This document shows, in pieces, positions 41,390 through 50,192 of a DNA stretch of 64,000 nucleotides. Numbering within the stretch: the first letter of the stretch is position 1; the number at the start of each line of letters is the position of its first letter. The stretch comes from Marinococcus halophilus (GTDB lineage Bacteria; Bacillota; Bacilli; Bacillales; Marinococcaceae). The stretch spans positions 1 to 64,000 of the forward strand of contig NZ_NPFA01000012.1 of the NCBI RefSeq assembly GCF_002265875.1, given 5' to 3'. The notes under the pieces are model-generated. The model made no database searches. It was not told the DNA's origin and saw nothing but the letters and a program-made list of their open reading frames with translations. The position numbers and the translations under genes were made by a program.

Positions 41390-41818
41390 ATGCTGTACAA
41401 AATTGAAGAAGCCGCTCAAACCACAGGCTTAACGAAACGTGCAATACGTTATTATGAACAAATTGGTCTTATATCAGCACCAGAGCGTACAGAAAAAGGA
41501 ACCAGAGTGTACGATGACCAGGATATTGAACGTCTGCAGAATGTAGTAACCGCAAAGGAGGTTCTTGGGTTTTCTCTTCAGGAGCTGCAGCAGTATCTCG
41601 ATTTGAAAGAGCAGGTAAAAACAGTCTATAGCCACTACCAGTCGGTACAGGAAACGACGATGCAGCACGAGGATTTGAAACAAATTTCTGATAGCCTTCA
41701 GGCCCAGATTGATATGCTCGACCAAAAAATCAACCAGATGACAACGTTTAAAACGGAAATGGAAAATCTGAAAAACCAAGCTGACAACGTATTATCTTCA
41801 TTCAATAAGGAGAAGTGA
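41390..41818 (+). CDS. MerR-family transcriptional regulator
   Basis: A 142-residue regulator. Residues 1-70 are the MerR winged helix domain (KIEEAAQTTGLTKRAIRYYEQIGLI), followed by a long coiled-coil helix about 78-140 without an evident effector domain or metal-binding cysteines. It precedes an MFS exporter gene by 7 bp, so it probably controls that pump in response to a toxic compound. AGGAGGGTGAT before the ATG is a strong ribosome binding site. Confidence 0.9.
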   Translation: MLYKIEEAAQTTGLTKRAIRYYEQIGLISAPERTEKGTRVYDDQDIERLQNVVTAKEVLGFSLQELQQYLDLKEQVKTVYSHYQSVQETTMQHEDLKQISDSLQAQIDMLDQKINQMTTFKTEMENLKNQADNVLSSFNKEK

Positions 41819-41825
41819 CTGCTTT

Positions 41826-42989
41826 ATGAATATTCAAACCAGGGCACGGTGGATTACGATCTTCGCCACATTTTTAGCTTTTATGGGTATCGGCGTCGTG
41901 GACCCCGTCCTTCCTTCCATCGCGGCTTCTATCGGTGCTTCTCACTGGCAGGTGGAGCTGCTTTTTACGTCCTATATTTTAGTGATGGCCTGCATGATGA
42001 TTCCTGCCGGGATCCTTTCGAGCCGGTTTGGTGATAAACGGCTGATGAGCGCCGGGCTTTTGATCGTTACAGCCTTCGCCCTGCTTTGCAGTGTGGCGGG
42101 AGGCATTACTGAACTGGCCCTTTTTCGCGGCGGCTGGGGGCTTGGCAACGCTATGTTTTTCGCCACTGCTATGACCCTGTTAATCGCTCTCTCGAGGAGC
42201 GTGGAAACAGCGGTAGGTATGTATGAGGCGGCAATTGGCCTGGGCCTCGCCGGCGGTCCGCTTGTAGGCGGCCTTCTCGGGGATCTATCCTGGCGTGCTC
42301 CTTTTTTTGGTACAAGTCTTTTAATGCTTATCGCTTTTATTTTAGTTATCTTTTTCGTCCATCCGCCCGCTCCTAAAAAAGCTAAAGCTACGGCTGGATG
42401 GCAGGAGCTTCGTCATCTTTTTACACACGGGCCGTTCATTAAGGGTGCGCTTGCCGGCATGTTTTATTATTATGGTTTTTTTGTCGTGCTTGCTTACTCC
42501 CCTTTAATTTTATCTTTAACTTCTATTCAAATCGGTCTCGTCTTTTTTGGATGGGGATTATGCCTGGCCTTCGGCTCGGCTGTTTTATCGAGAAGGCTTG
42601 AGAGGCGGTTTACTCCTGTGAAATTACTGCCGTTCACCCTCTCTGCTTTTATTTTAACGCTTTTAGGATTGTTTTTTGCGTCCTCCTCAGTATTAATGAT
42701 TATGTTCATCGTACTTTCAGGATTATTTTCCGGCCTGAATAATTCTTTATTTACCAGCCATGTAATGGAGCATTCGCCTTACGAGCGCAGTATTTCTTCT
42801 GGAGCATATAATTTCCTTCGCTGGCTTGGCGCTGCTTTTGCACCGGTCATGTCGGGATTAATCGGTAATTCATTATCAGCCCATCTTCCATACCTGGTCG
42901 CCGGTGTTCTTGGCGCAGCAGCTTTATTGTTTATTGGATGGAGCAGAACAGATCTGCAAACCGAACAGACCGAAGCTCCAAAAGCGTAA
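41826..42989 (+). CDS. MFS transporter, probable drug exporter
   Basis: A 387-residue protein with 12 membrane segments. DPVLPSIAASIGAS near residue 26, the motif A loop SSRFGDKRLMSAG near 64 and the motif C-like EAAIGLGLAGGPLVGGLLG near 134-152 fit the DHA1 drug:H+ antiporter group. It is directly downstream of the MerR gene (7 bp) and likely part of the same transcript. The cargo is not known. Confidence 0.9.
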   Translation: MNIQTRARWITIFATFLAFMGIGVVDPVLPSIAASIGASHWQVELLFTSYILVMACMMIPAGILSSRFGDKRLMSAGLLIVTAFALLCSVAGGITELALFRGGWGLGNAMFFATAMTLLIALSRSVETAVGMYEAAIGLGLAGGPLVGGLLGDLSWRAPFFGTSLLMLIAFILVIFFVHPPAPKKAKATAGWQELRHLFTHGPFIKGALAGMFYYYGFFVVLAYSPLILSLTSIQIGLVFFGWGLCLAFGSAVLSRRLERRFTPVKLLPFTLSAFILTLLGLFFASSSVLMIMFIVLSGLFSGLNNSLFTSHVMEHSPYERSISSGAYNFLRWLGAAFAPVMSGLIGNSLSAHLPYLVAGVLGAAALLFIGWSRTDLQTEQTEAPKA

Positions 42990-43026
42990 AAAAATCCCTG
43001 CAGATATTTCTGCAGGGATTTTTTTA
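42988..43026. terminator. Bidirectional terminator between convergent genes
   Basis: AATCCCTGCAGA and TCTGCAGGGATT arms with A7 before and T7 after; it ends both the MFS gene and the FMN reductase gene. Confidence 0.9.
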
Positions 43027-43584
43027 TGCCCGGTTGGCTACAGTCGTTGTTTCCTGATAAAAGCGTTCAAATTCGGCTACGACATTATCGAGAAAATCAA
43101 TTGTGCCCTGGTCCGTTAAGTTTCCGTTTTCGTCCATTTTTTCATGCACAGCTCCAATAAGCACTTCATTTCCGGGAAGTACTTTTGCACTCATGCCCGG
43201 AGCGCTCAAAATCTGGCGCAGATGCATCTGCGCTTTCACGGTGCCCAGGCCGCCAAGAGAAGCTCCCACCAGCATGGTTGGTTTGCCGGCAAAGTCGTAA
43301 TCGACCCGGGAATTCCAATCCAGAGCATTTTTAAGCACGCCGGAAATTGAACCATTGTATTCCGGAGTTGCAATAAGTACGGCGTCCGCTTCACGTACAG
43401 AACGCTTGTACTCCTGCACATAGTCCGGAGCATTGCTTTCCTCGTCCTGATCATAGTGCGGAAGATCGCGGATATCTAAAATATCAATATCCATGATGTC
43501 GCCGTAACGGTCCTGCATGTACTCCACTAATTTTCCGTTAAAGGATTCCTGACGGATACTTCCTACAATAGCTGCTACTTTCAT
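43024..43584 (-). CDS. NADPH-dependent FMN reductase
   Basis: A 186-residue flavodoxin-fold protein. GSIRQESFNGKL at residues 8-19 binds the FMN phosphate, TPEYNGSISGVLKNALDW near 73 is the family signature and LGGLGTVKAQMHLRQIL near 108 follows. It reduces FMN, quinones or nitro compounds with NADPH. ATG at 43584 is chosen because AAAGGA lies 11 bases upstream; the ATG at 43596 abuts the ribosome binding site. Confidence 0.9.
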   Translation of the reverse strand: MKVAAIVGSIRQESFNGKLVEYMQDRYGDIMDIDILDIRDLPHYDQDEESNAPDYVQEYKRSVREADAVLIATPEYNGSISGVLKNALDWNSRVDYDFAGKPTMLVGASLGGLGTVKAQMHLRQILSAPGMSAKVLPGNEVLIGAVHEKMDENGNLTDQGTIDFLDNVVAEFERFYQETTTVANRA

Positions 43585-43648
43585 TTGATCTTTCATCCTT
43601 TCGTGTTGAACTTCATTTATATATCATACACACACGTTACCGGCTGTT

Positions 43649-44953
43649 TCAAGTTATCTGCTTACTTTTTGTAAGTGCCTGATGCAGAGCTGTATCCTTT
43701 TCCTGTACACGCGTGTGCCAGTATTCTCTGTCCCAGTCGGCAAGCTGTTCATCTTCGACAGCCCGCTCCATATAAAAGGAAAATGATTCCACTTCTTTTA
43801 ACACAGACGAATCTCCCGTTTTCACGAGCATCGTCAGTGCTTCCATGCAGGCTGCCATCACCGAGATATCTTCCCGGCCGTACAGTCTGATCTGGTAAAA
43901 GCTTTTGTATAAATACTCTCTAAAGGGCTTTACAGGCATAAACAACCTCAGTTCATCCTGCTTGTCGACAAAGTACTGATCATTTCTGTGTTCATGACTG
44001 AGTTCGGAGAGCAGTGCCCCAATACGGTTTATACAATTGGCTGCTGTATGTGGATCATTAATCGCCGGAGAAATGGCCCGCAGCGCTATCTCTACAATTT
44101 TCTGCATGGAGAATTCAATATCCTGAACATTGCTTCTCTCTTCTCCTACTAATACAAAACCTCTTAATATTTTTGGGGATAAACTTTGCTTTGACCAGTA
44201 GCGAAATAATGGCTCGCCCTGATGAACATAAGCTCCTACCTGAAACAAGCATTCGACGACGGCTTCCTCCTGCCTGGCCCAGGCAATCAGTTCAGGCATC
44301 TTCACCATATTGGTGTATCCCGACCGTTCAGCATGAACGATTGTTTCTTCATCGTTCCGGAAATTGCCGTTCCATTCGCTGAAGCTGTTTACTCCAGAAT
44401 ATGTATATGCATCCTGGATCACCCTCGAGGCATCGGACCGTATGTGGCTGATCAGATGATTGACCTGCAGCCACTGGGTGGAGTGATAAATAAAGATTAT
44501 AAAAAAGGCCAGACAGCCAAGCGCCACAAAAACTGTCAGCATAGGCATCAAAATTTGGTTATTACCTTCGCTTGAAAAAAGCAGCATGTTTACCAGGGTG
44601 AACAATACCCCAAATGTAAACACCCCGAGCGTATGCTGTGTCGTCGGGCTTTTCATAAAATCCTGCAGGGCTCTTGGCGTGAACTGTGTAGCGTACGTTG
44701 TCAAAACAACCATAATCGAAGAAAAACTGATAGTGGTCAGCGTCAATAATGCAGTAACCAACGCGCTGTACAGGGAAGTAGCGGTGTTATTTTCTACGAG
44801 CAGCATAGAAGGCACATTGTTGTACACAGGCCGCAGCAGCTGCTGGTCCATAATAGAAGTACCTATTACTATAATTAAACTAAGAATGCCGTAGCAGCCT
44901 GGAACGAACCAAAACTTGTCCCTGACCTTTACATACCATTTCTGCTGCTTCAT
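43649..44953 (-). CDS. DUF2254 membrane protein
   Basis: A 434-residue protein with four hydrophobic segments in the first 165 residues (FWFVPGCYGILSLI, LVTALLTLTTISFSSIMVVLT, TFGVLFTLVNMLLF and MLTVFVALGCLAFFIIFIYH) and a large soluble C-terminal domain containing ALRAISPAINDPHTAANCI near 290. Both features are typical of DUF2254, whose function is not known. It is divergent from map and closed by no obvious terminator. A role at the cytoplasmic membrane is all that can be said. Confidence 0.9.
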   Translation of the reverse strand: MKQQKWYVKVRDKFWFVPGCYGILSLIIVIGTSIMDQQLLRPVYNNVPSMLLVENNTATSLYSALVTALLTLTTISFSSIMVVLTTYATQFTPRALQDFMKSPTTQHTLGVFTFGVLFTLVNMLLFSSEGNNQILMPMLTVFVALGCLAFFIIFIYHSTQWLQVNHLISHIRSDASRVIQDAYTYSGVNSFSEWNGNFRNDEETIVHAERSGYTNMVKMPELIAWARQEEAVVECLFQVGAYVHQGEPLFRYWSKQSLSPKILRGFVLVGEERSNVQDIEFSMQKIVEIALRAISPAINDPHTAANCINRIGALLSELSHEHRNDQYFVDKQDELRLFMPVKPFREYLYKSFYQIRLYGREDISVMAACMEALTMLVKTGDSSVLKEVESFSFYMERAVEDEQLADWDREYWHTRVQEKDTALHQALTKSKQIT

Positions 44954-45070
44954 GATTTTCCTCCATTTCTATCGTGCAATTCCGCAATTATAAAGGAAAT
45001 CACCAAACAATGCATTTCTTGTATGAATGTTTTACAATGGTATTTGATACTGAATAAAAGGAGACAGACG

Positions 45071-45826
45071 ATGGTAACGTTGAAGACAGAACGAGAAATT
45101 GAGCTTATGCACGAAGCTGGGAAGATTCTTGCCGCCTGCCATAAAGAAATCGCCAAAATGGTCAAACCAGGCGTCACCACAAAACAAATTGACGATTTTG
45201 TCGAAAAATTTCTGGCAGAGCGCGGTGCCACTCCTGAACAAAAAGGCTTTCAAGGATACAAATACGCAACCTGTGCCTCCATAAATGATGAAATCTGTCA
45301 CGGCTTTCCAAGAGCCCGTCCTCTTGAAAATGGTGATCTCGTTACAATTGATATGGTAGTGAATTTAAACGGGGCTCTGGCGGATTCTGCCTGGACCTAT
45401 GCCGTTGGTGACGTAAGCAGTGAACTCGAACGGCTGATGGAGGTTACAGAATCATCTTTATATAAAGGTATTGAACAGGCCAAAGCGGGCAACCGCATCG
45501 GTGACATTGGCCACGCCATTCAAACATACGTGGAAAACGAAGGTTTTTCGGTGGTACGCGACTTCACCGGACACGGCATTGGGCCTACCCTTCACGAGGA
45601 TCCACAGATTCCTCATTTCGGTGCTCCAGGCAAAGGCGGACGCTTAAAGCCCGGCCACGTTATTACGATCGAGCCGATGGTCAACACCGGAGACTGGCAA
45701 AGCAAAATGACATCCAATGGATGGACCGCCACCACCCGGGACGGAGGTCATTCTGCCCAGTACGAGCACACAATTGCGATCACAAAAGAAGGCCCGGTTA
45801 TTTTAACGAGCCAGGAGAGCCTGTAA
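45071..45826 (+). CDS. map: Methionine aminopeptidase, type I
   Basis: A 251-residue type Ia aminopeptidase. The five metal ligands are Asp94, Asp105, His168 and Glu201 (in VTIDMVV, LADSAW, TGHGIG and TIEPM) plus the glutamate of AQYEHT; His77 (EICHGFP) is the conserved active-site histidine. It removes the initiator methionine from new proteins. ATG at 45071 follows AAAAGGAGA; the frame to 45023 lacks such a site. It is not in the usual ribosomal-protein operon (rplO-secY-adk-map), so it may be a second copy. Confidence 0.93.
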   Translation: MVTLKTEREIELMHEAGKILAACHKEIAKMVKPGVTTKQIDDFVEKFLAERGATPEQKGFQGYKYATCASINDEICHGFPRARPLENGDLVTIDMVVNLNGALADSAWTYAVGDVSSELERLMEVTESSLYKGIEQAKAGNRIGDIGHAIQTYVENEGFSVVRDFTGHGIGPTLHEDPQIPHFGAPGKGGRLKPGHVITIEPMVNTGDWQSKMTSNGWTATTRDGGHSAQYEHTIAITKEGPVILTSQESL

Positions 45827-45831
45827 GCGTC

Positions 45832-45865
45832 AAAAAGCGCGGCCCCATTGGGGCCGCGCTTTTCA
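45832..45865. terminator. Strong terminator after map
   Basis: AAAGCGCGGCCCC and GGGGCCGCGCTTT arms with a 3-nt loop, shared with the convergent small gene at 45870. Confidence 0.9.
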
Positions 45866-45869
45866 CTAC

Positions 45870-46031
45870 CTATAAATTTTCAATCTTATTGTCTTCGTAG
45901 TCCTTCTGGCGTGCTGCTTCGACCTGCATGATGTTTTCAATCGTGCGAACCGATTCTTCTACGCTCATGCTGTGGGCTTGCTGCATCCCTTTGTCGATCA
46001 TTTCATTTGTGTTCAGTTGACTGTTTGTCAA
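45870..46031 (-). CDS. Small hypothetical protein (53 aa, TTG start)
   Basis: A 53-residue acidic, helical protein with no membrane segment. AAAGGAGG lies ten bases before a TTG at 46031, the best start; the open frame continues upstream to 46136 through an implausible Tyr/Ile-rich stretch. The C-terminal MSVEESVRTIENIMQVEAARQKDYEDNK could form one amphipathic helix. No family is recognised. It is convergent with map and shares its terminator. Confidence 0.65.
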   Translation of the reverse strand: MTNSQLNTNEMIDKGMQQAHSMSVEESVRTIENIMQVEAARQKDYEDNKIENL

Positions 46032-46138
46032 AACAATAATGCCTCCTTTGAGTATGTTTACATAATAATACATTCTTCGATATATTTCAACCGAAAATTT
46101 TATTTTTTCTGATAAATGAAAATAATAAATAAACAAAA

Positions 46139-46172
46139 GAAGCCGGCTGGACTATTCCAACCGGCTCTCTCT
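46139..46172 (-). terminator. Terminator of the DUF59 gene
   Basis: AGCCGG-TGG and CCA-CCGGCT arms with A-rich and T-rich flanks directly after the stop at 46178. Confidence 0.7.
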
Positions 46173-46177
46173 TGTTA

Positions 46178-46513
46178 TCAATCCGGAATACCTAAAGCGA
46201 TTTTGGCGTAACGGGACATTTTATCTTTACTCCAAGGTGGATTCCAAACAATGTCCACGTCTACTTCGCTGATTTCTCCGTATTCCTTTAAATCATTCAA
46301 GGCGAAATTAATATCATTAACAATCGTTCCTGCAAGCGGGCAACCCATTGCGGTTAAAGTCATTTCAATATTCGCCTGTCTGTTATCATCAATTGTTACT
46401 GTATACACAAGCCCCAAATTTACGATATCAACACCGAGCTCTGGATCAATAACATTTTCCAGTTCAGCCCAAACTCGTTCTTCCAGTTCTTTTTTTTCTT
46501 CTGTCTCTGCCAT
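46178..46513 (-). CDS. DUF59/MIP18-family metal-sulfur cluster assembly factor
   Basis: A 111-residue protein of the SufT/PaaD (MIP18) type: the N-terminal VIDPELGVDIVNLGLVYTV near residue 22 and TLTAMGCPLAGTI near 52 with the reactive Cys58 are diagnostic. Members help mature Fe-S proteins. It has a good AGGAGG-type site and is a single-gene unit. In Bacillus a similar protein (YitW) is thought to assist Fe-S assembly. Confidence 0.93.
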   Translation of the reverse strand: MAETEEKKELEERVWAELENVIDPELGVDIVNLGLVYTVTIDDNRQANIEMTLTAMGCPLAGTIVNDINFALNDLKEYGEISEVDVDIVWNPPWSKDKMSRYAKIALGIPD

Positions 46514-46730
46514 GGAAGCTTCACCTCCTACTTTCTGTATTCACCTTATCAAAAATTAACGTCCCCCGAAACCAATATGCTTGAATTTCATGAGAAGAAT
46601 TAATAGCATGAAGTGGTTATACATAATTCCTGAAGGGGTAAGTATAAAAAGCGCAAGCAAAGTTCTTGAATCTGCCTGCCGAAAAATATACAATATGAAT
46701 CGCTATAAGAAAGGAATGAGGAGGGCGTTG

Positions 46731-47117
46731 ATGCTTTTTTGGCTTAGTATTACCATAGTTGTTATTGTTCTCGTTATGATACCGGCATTTAAACGCTGGA
46801 TGCCTGTTTTCCGCGTTCCTTGTTCATCCCTTCCTCAAAGTCAGGACACCGGGGCCCATATTTTGGATGTACGCGAATACCAGGAATCAGACCGCAATCC
46901 GGTGAACGGGGCGTTCGCTCTTCCGTATCCGCATTTAAAAAGGCATTTGCAGACCGTTCCGAAAAAAGAAGTGTTTCTCATTGCTCCAGATAAAGTTTCA
47001 CGCAATCTAAGCACCCGGCTGCTGTTAAAAAATGGTTTCACCGTTACCGGCTACGCCGTAGTGCGCAGAGGCGAGCAGGGCTATCCCCCTGTAAAACTTC
47101 CATGCAGTGGTTCGTAA
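46731..47117 (+). CDS. Membrane-anchored rhodanese-like protein lacking the catalytic cysteine
   Basis: A 128-residue protein with one N-terminal membrane helix (residues 2-21) and a rhodanese-like domain: ILDVREYQESDRNPVNGAFALPY near 42-64 is the conserved first part. The active-site loop reads FLIAPDKVSRN, where active sulfurtransferases have a CxxGxR-type loop, so the cysteine is missing. It may bind a partner rather than transfer sulfur. ATG at 46731 follows GAGGAGG by 6 bases; a longer frame to 46581 is less likely. Confidence 0.78.
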   Translation: MLFWLSITIVVIVLVMIPAFKRWMPVFRVPCSSLPQSQDTGAHILDVREYQESDRNPVNGAFALPYPHLKRHLQTVPKKEVFLIAPDKVSRNLSTRLLLKNGFTVTGYAVVRRGEQGYPPVKLPCSGS

Positions 47118-47126
47118 TATTTACAT

Positions 47127-47163
47127 AAAGCAGGCAGCCGTTCATCCGGCTGCCTGCTTTATT
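47127..47163 (+). terminator. Terminator of the rhodanese-like gene
   Basis: AAAGCAGGCAGCCG and CGGCTGCCTGCTTT arms with a short loop are followed by ATTTTTTT. Confidence 0.85.
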
Positions 47164-47192
47164 TTTTTGAAGCCTTTTCTCTCCTTGCATTA

Positions 47193-47236
47193 AAAACAAC
47201 GGCCCGGGCTTAATTGCCCGGGCCGTTGTTTTTTCT
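47193..47236 (-). terminator. Terminator of the 47254 gene
   Basis: ACAACGGCCCGGGC and GCCCGGGCCGTTGT arms with a 6-nt loop (TTAATT) are flanked by A and T runs; it lies 18 bp beyond the stop at 47254. Confidence 0.85.
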
Positions 47237-47253
47237 TTAATTGTTATATTTTC

Positions 47254-47556
47254 TTAGGAAAAACCGTTTAATGGGCCTGTTCCAACAAGCGTTACTACAT
47301 CTTCATTGGCCACTCCGGCATTATCCAGAGCTTCCACTGATACAAGGCCGTACATACTGCCTTTATCGGTTTCAAACGTTAAATGCTTTTTTTCATTATT
47401 TTTTAAAGCATCTGTAAAGAAACGCTGATTATCTACTCCGTACAGCTTCACTTCCCAGTCCTCTCCATTATCATCACGGACTTCCAACTCACCGTCTGTA
47501 TAACGGAGCTGTTCCTTATCTTCTGTAAAAACTTCATCTACTTTTATTGTTTTCAT
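47254..47556 (-). CDS. Hypothetical protein (100 aa)
   Basis: A 100-residue acidic soluble protein without membrane segments or cysteines. The opening MKTIKVDEVFTEDKEQLRY and the closing DNAGVANEDVVTLVGTGPLNGFS do not recall a family I know. An AGGAGGAC site precedes the ATG and a strong terminator follows, so it is a real single-gene unit. Nothing in the neighbours hints at its role. Confidence 0.7.
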   Translation of the reverse strand: MKTIKVDEVFTEDKEQLRYTDGELEVRDDNGEDWEVKLYGVDNQRFFTDALKNNEKKHLTFETDKGSMYGLVSVEALDNAGVANEDVVTLVGTGPLNGFS

Positions 47557-47794
47557 TGCCTAGTCCTCCTTCATCCGATTACGTCTACCTATACGAATGC
47601 CCGAATCTTTTCTCCATAAAACCTCTTATTTCAAATTTCTTGGGTAAATTATTTTTCCTCTTTTTCTGAAATTTTCACAATTTTTACAAAACATGTACCA
47701 AATTTATTATTTTTATAGTAAACTTTTCTCACAAACTGTTCACATCTTTATAACATCTTATGTACAGTTGCACTATGGAAGGGAGTTGTTACAT

Positions 47795-49168
47795 ATGTCA
47801 GGATTTATGAACAGCGTTGAGGAATTACTTACCACTATCAGTGGCATTGTGTGGGGGCCTCCATTTTTAATTCTTATTTTGGGAACAGGTATCTTTTTAA
47901 CGATTCGTTTAGGGTTTTTGCAATTTTCTACTCTTCCTTACGCATTAAAGCTCGCCTTTTCAAAACAGGACAAAAAATCAGATGGGGATATTTCCCACTT
48001 TCAGTCGCTGATGACCGCACTAGCCGCTACGGTCGGAACGGGTAATATTGCCGGGGTCGCTACAGCCGTAGTAATTGGCGGCCCCGGGGCGGTTTTCTGG
48101 ATGTGGATCAGTGCCCTATTCGGAATGGCCACAAAATACGGTGAAGCCATTCTCGCTGTTAAATACCGTGTCCAGGATGAACGGGGGCGCATGGCCGGCG
48201 GGCCCATGTACTACATAGAAAAAGGACTTGGATGGAAATGGCTGGCGGTTTTGTTTGCCGTGTTTGCTGCGATTGCCGCCTTTGGGATCGGAAATACTGT
48301 CCAGTCCAACTCTGTGGCAGACGTTCTGGACTCCAACTGGAACGTGCCTACCTGGATTACCGGTATTATACTCAGTATTTTAACCGGAGTGGTTATTCTT
48401 GGCGGCATTAAGTCCATCGGCCGGGTCGTTTCATTTATTGTGCCGGTTATGGCTGTCTTTTATGTTGTCGGCGGGCTGATTGTCATTTTAGGTAACATAG
48501 ATCTCGTCCCTGCCGCAGTCGGCTCCATTGTTTCCGACGCATTCACCGGACAGGCTGCTGCCGGCGGGGCTGTCGGGGTTGTTATCCAGTACGGAGTGGC
48601 CCGCGGGGTTTTCTCCAATGAGGCAGGCCTTGGGTCCGCACCAATTGCAGCAGCTGCAGCCCGTACTGACTATCCCGGGCGGCAGGCGCTTGTCTCTATG
48701 ACTCAGGTTTTCATTGATACAATTATTATCTGTTCCATTACCGGTATTTCTCTTGTGATAGGCCAGAACTTTGTAAGCAGTGAGTTAGACGGCGCTCCAC
48801 TGACTGCCGCCACGTTCGAGTACTTTTTAGGACCGGCCGGCAGCATTATCGTTTCTGTAGGACTCATTTTCTTCGCCTATTCTACTATTCTGGGCTGGTC
48901 CTATTACGGAGAACGGTGTATTTATTACCTTTTCAAAACGTACAAGGCTGTGTTTGCCTATCGTGTCATTTTTGTTATCGCTGTGTTTTTTGGCGCTGTG
49001 GTCCAGTTCGGAATTGTCTGGTCGCTTGCAGACACAATGAACGGCCTGATGGCCGCGCCAAACCTGATCGCCCTCTTAGGGCTCTCTGGCGTTATCACCG
49101 CGGAAACGGTTCGCTTCCGTAAACGAATGAAGGAAGAAAAGAACGGTACAGCTACCTGGAACAAGTAA
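47795..49168 (+). CDS. Sodium:alanine symporter (AGCS family)
   Basis: A 457-residue carrier with about 11 hydrophobic segments. The family signature region GTGNIAGVATAVVIGGPGAVFWMWISALFG lies near residues 80-110, and RGVFSNEAGLGSAPIAAA near 270 is also typical. It imports alanine or glycine with Na+. ATG at 47795 is preferred, behind GGAAGGGAG; the open frame from 47693 lacks a ribosome binding site and overlaps the promoter region. It is a single-gene unit. Confidence 0.93.
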   Translation: MSGFMNSVEELLTTISGIVWGPPFLILILGTGIFLTIRLGFLQFSTLPYALKLAFSKQDKKSDGDISHFQSLMTALAATVGTGNIAGVATAVVIGGPGAVFWMWISALFGMATKYGEAILAVKYRVQDERGRMAGGPMYYIEKGLGWKWLAVLFAVFAAIAAFGIGNTVQSNSVADVLDSNWNVPTWITGIILSILTGVVILGGIKSIGRVVSFIVPVMAVFYVVGGLIVILGNIDLVPAAVGSIVSDAFTGQAAAGGAVGVVIQYGVARGVFSNEAGLGSAPIAAAAARTDYPGRQALVSMTQVFIDTIIICSITGISLVIGQNFVSSELDGAPLTAATFEYFLGPAGSIIVSVGLIFFAYSTILGWSYYGERCIYYLFKTYKAVFAYRVIFVIAVFFGAVVQFGIVWSLADTMNGLMAAPNLIALLGLSGVITAETVRFRKRMKEEKNGTATWNK

Positions 49169-49174
49169 TAGCAA

Positions 49175-49222
49175 AACGAAAGCACCTCACTGAGCCTGTA
49201 ATGGGCCCGTGAGGTGCTTTTT
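49175..49222. terminator. Bidirectional terminator between convergent genes
   Basis: AAAGCACCTCAC and GTGAGGTGCTTT arms with an 18-nt loop, A-rich before and T5 after, between the AGCS and dehydrogenase stops. Confidence 0.85.
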
Positions 49223-50190
49223 CACGTTTCGGGCACTTCATGGGTGAGCGGCTCCCCTTTGAGTCCCTGCAAAATATGGTCTGCGGTTATATCTGCCATT
49301 TGCCGGCGCGTTTTTTCGCTGGCACTGCCGATATGCGGGAGCACCACAACATTGGAAAGGCTGACAAGTGGATGGTCTGCCCCAATAGGCTCGTTCTCAA
49401 ATACGTCCAGGCCGGCGCCAAAAATTTCTCCTTCCCGGAGCGCATCTATCAGTGCCGGCTCATCCACCGTTGCTCCTCTCGAGGAATTGATAAAAACCGC
49501 CGTTTTTTTCATTTTGCGAAAGGCCTCCGCATCTATCAGTTTTTCTGTCTCTGGCGTCGCCGGAGCAAGCACGCAGACAAAATCGGCCTGCCCAAGGAGC
49601 TCGTCAAGCTCTGTATAAACTGCACCAACCCGTTCTTCTGCCTCACGCTTTCTCGAACGGTTATGATAAAGAATATTCATATCAAACCCAGCAGCCCGTT
49701 TCGCCACCGCTTCTCCGATACGACCCATGCCGATAATTCCAAGCGTTGCCCCGTAAATATCCTGTCCTGTAAATGCAAAGGGTGCCCAGGAACCCCATTC
49801 GTTATTCCGGATCGTATCCATTGCTTCCGGCAGCCTGCGTGCTGCGGCCATCAGTAAAGCAAAGGTTAAATCCGCTGTCGTTTCTGTCAGCACGCCGGGA
49901 GTATGGCCCACTTTAATTTTATTCTCTCTTGCAGCCTCAAGATCAATGTTATTATATCCCACTGCCATCGTTGCTATTACTTTTAACCGCGGCGCCTGTT
50001 CAATTACATTTCTCGTAACTGCTTCCGAGACGGTACAAAACAACCCGTCTGCTTCTTCTGTCCTCCGGATTAATTCTTCTTCTGGCACTGCTTCGTTTTT
50101 ATTCCATACATCTACCGTGGCTTCCTGTTCCAGCTTTTCAATTAGCCAGTGCGGCATCGGTCTTGCAATAAAGATATGTGGTTTGTCCAC
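49222..50190 (-). CDS. D-2-hydroxyacid dehydrogenase (glycerate/glyoxylate reductase type)
   Basis: A 322-residue NAD(P)-dependent dehydrogenase. GIIGMGRIGEAVAKRA near residue 150 is the nucleotide-binding motif, NRSRKR near 176 suggests NADPH, and the catalytic Arg, Glu and His lie in INSSRGATVDE, DVFENEP and LPHIGSAS. It reduces glyoxylate or hydroxypyruvate, or works in reverse. GTG at 50190 follows AAAGGAGAGG; the frame to 50226 overlaps the PrmA-like gene. Only 2 bp separate the two genes. Confidence 0.92.
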   Translation of the reverse strand: MDKPHIFIARPMPHWLIEKLEQEATVDVWNKNEAVPEEELIRRTEEADGLFCTVSEAVTRNVIEQAPRLKVIATMAVGYNNIDLEAARENKIKVGHTPGVLTETTADLTFALLMAAARRLPEAMDTIRNNEWGSWAPFAFTGQDIYGATLGIIGMGRIGEAVAKRAAGFDMNILYHNRSRKREAEERVGAVYTELDELLGQADFVCVLAPATPETEKLIDAEAFRKMKKTAVFINSSRGATVDEPALIDALREGEIFGAGLDVFENEPIGADHPLVSLSNVVVLPHIGSASEKTRRQMADITADHILQGLKGEPLTHEVPET

Positions 50191-50192
50191 TG

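Noticed and set aside
47684-47794. Possible glycine riboswitch before the alanine symporter gene
   Set aside because: The leader is AT-rich and lacks the conserved GGAGAG-type core; only the ribosome binding site is clear.
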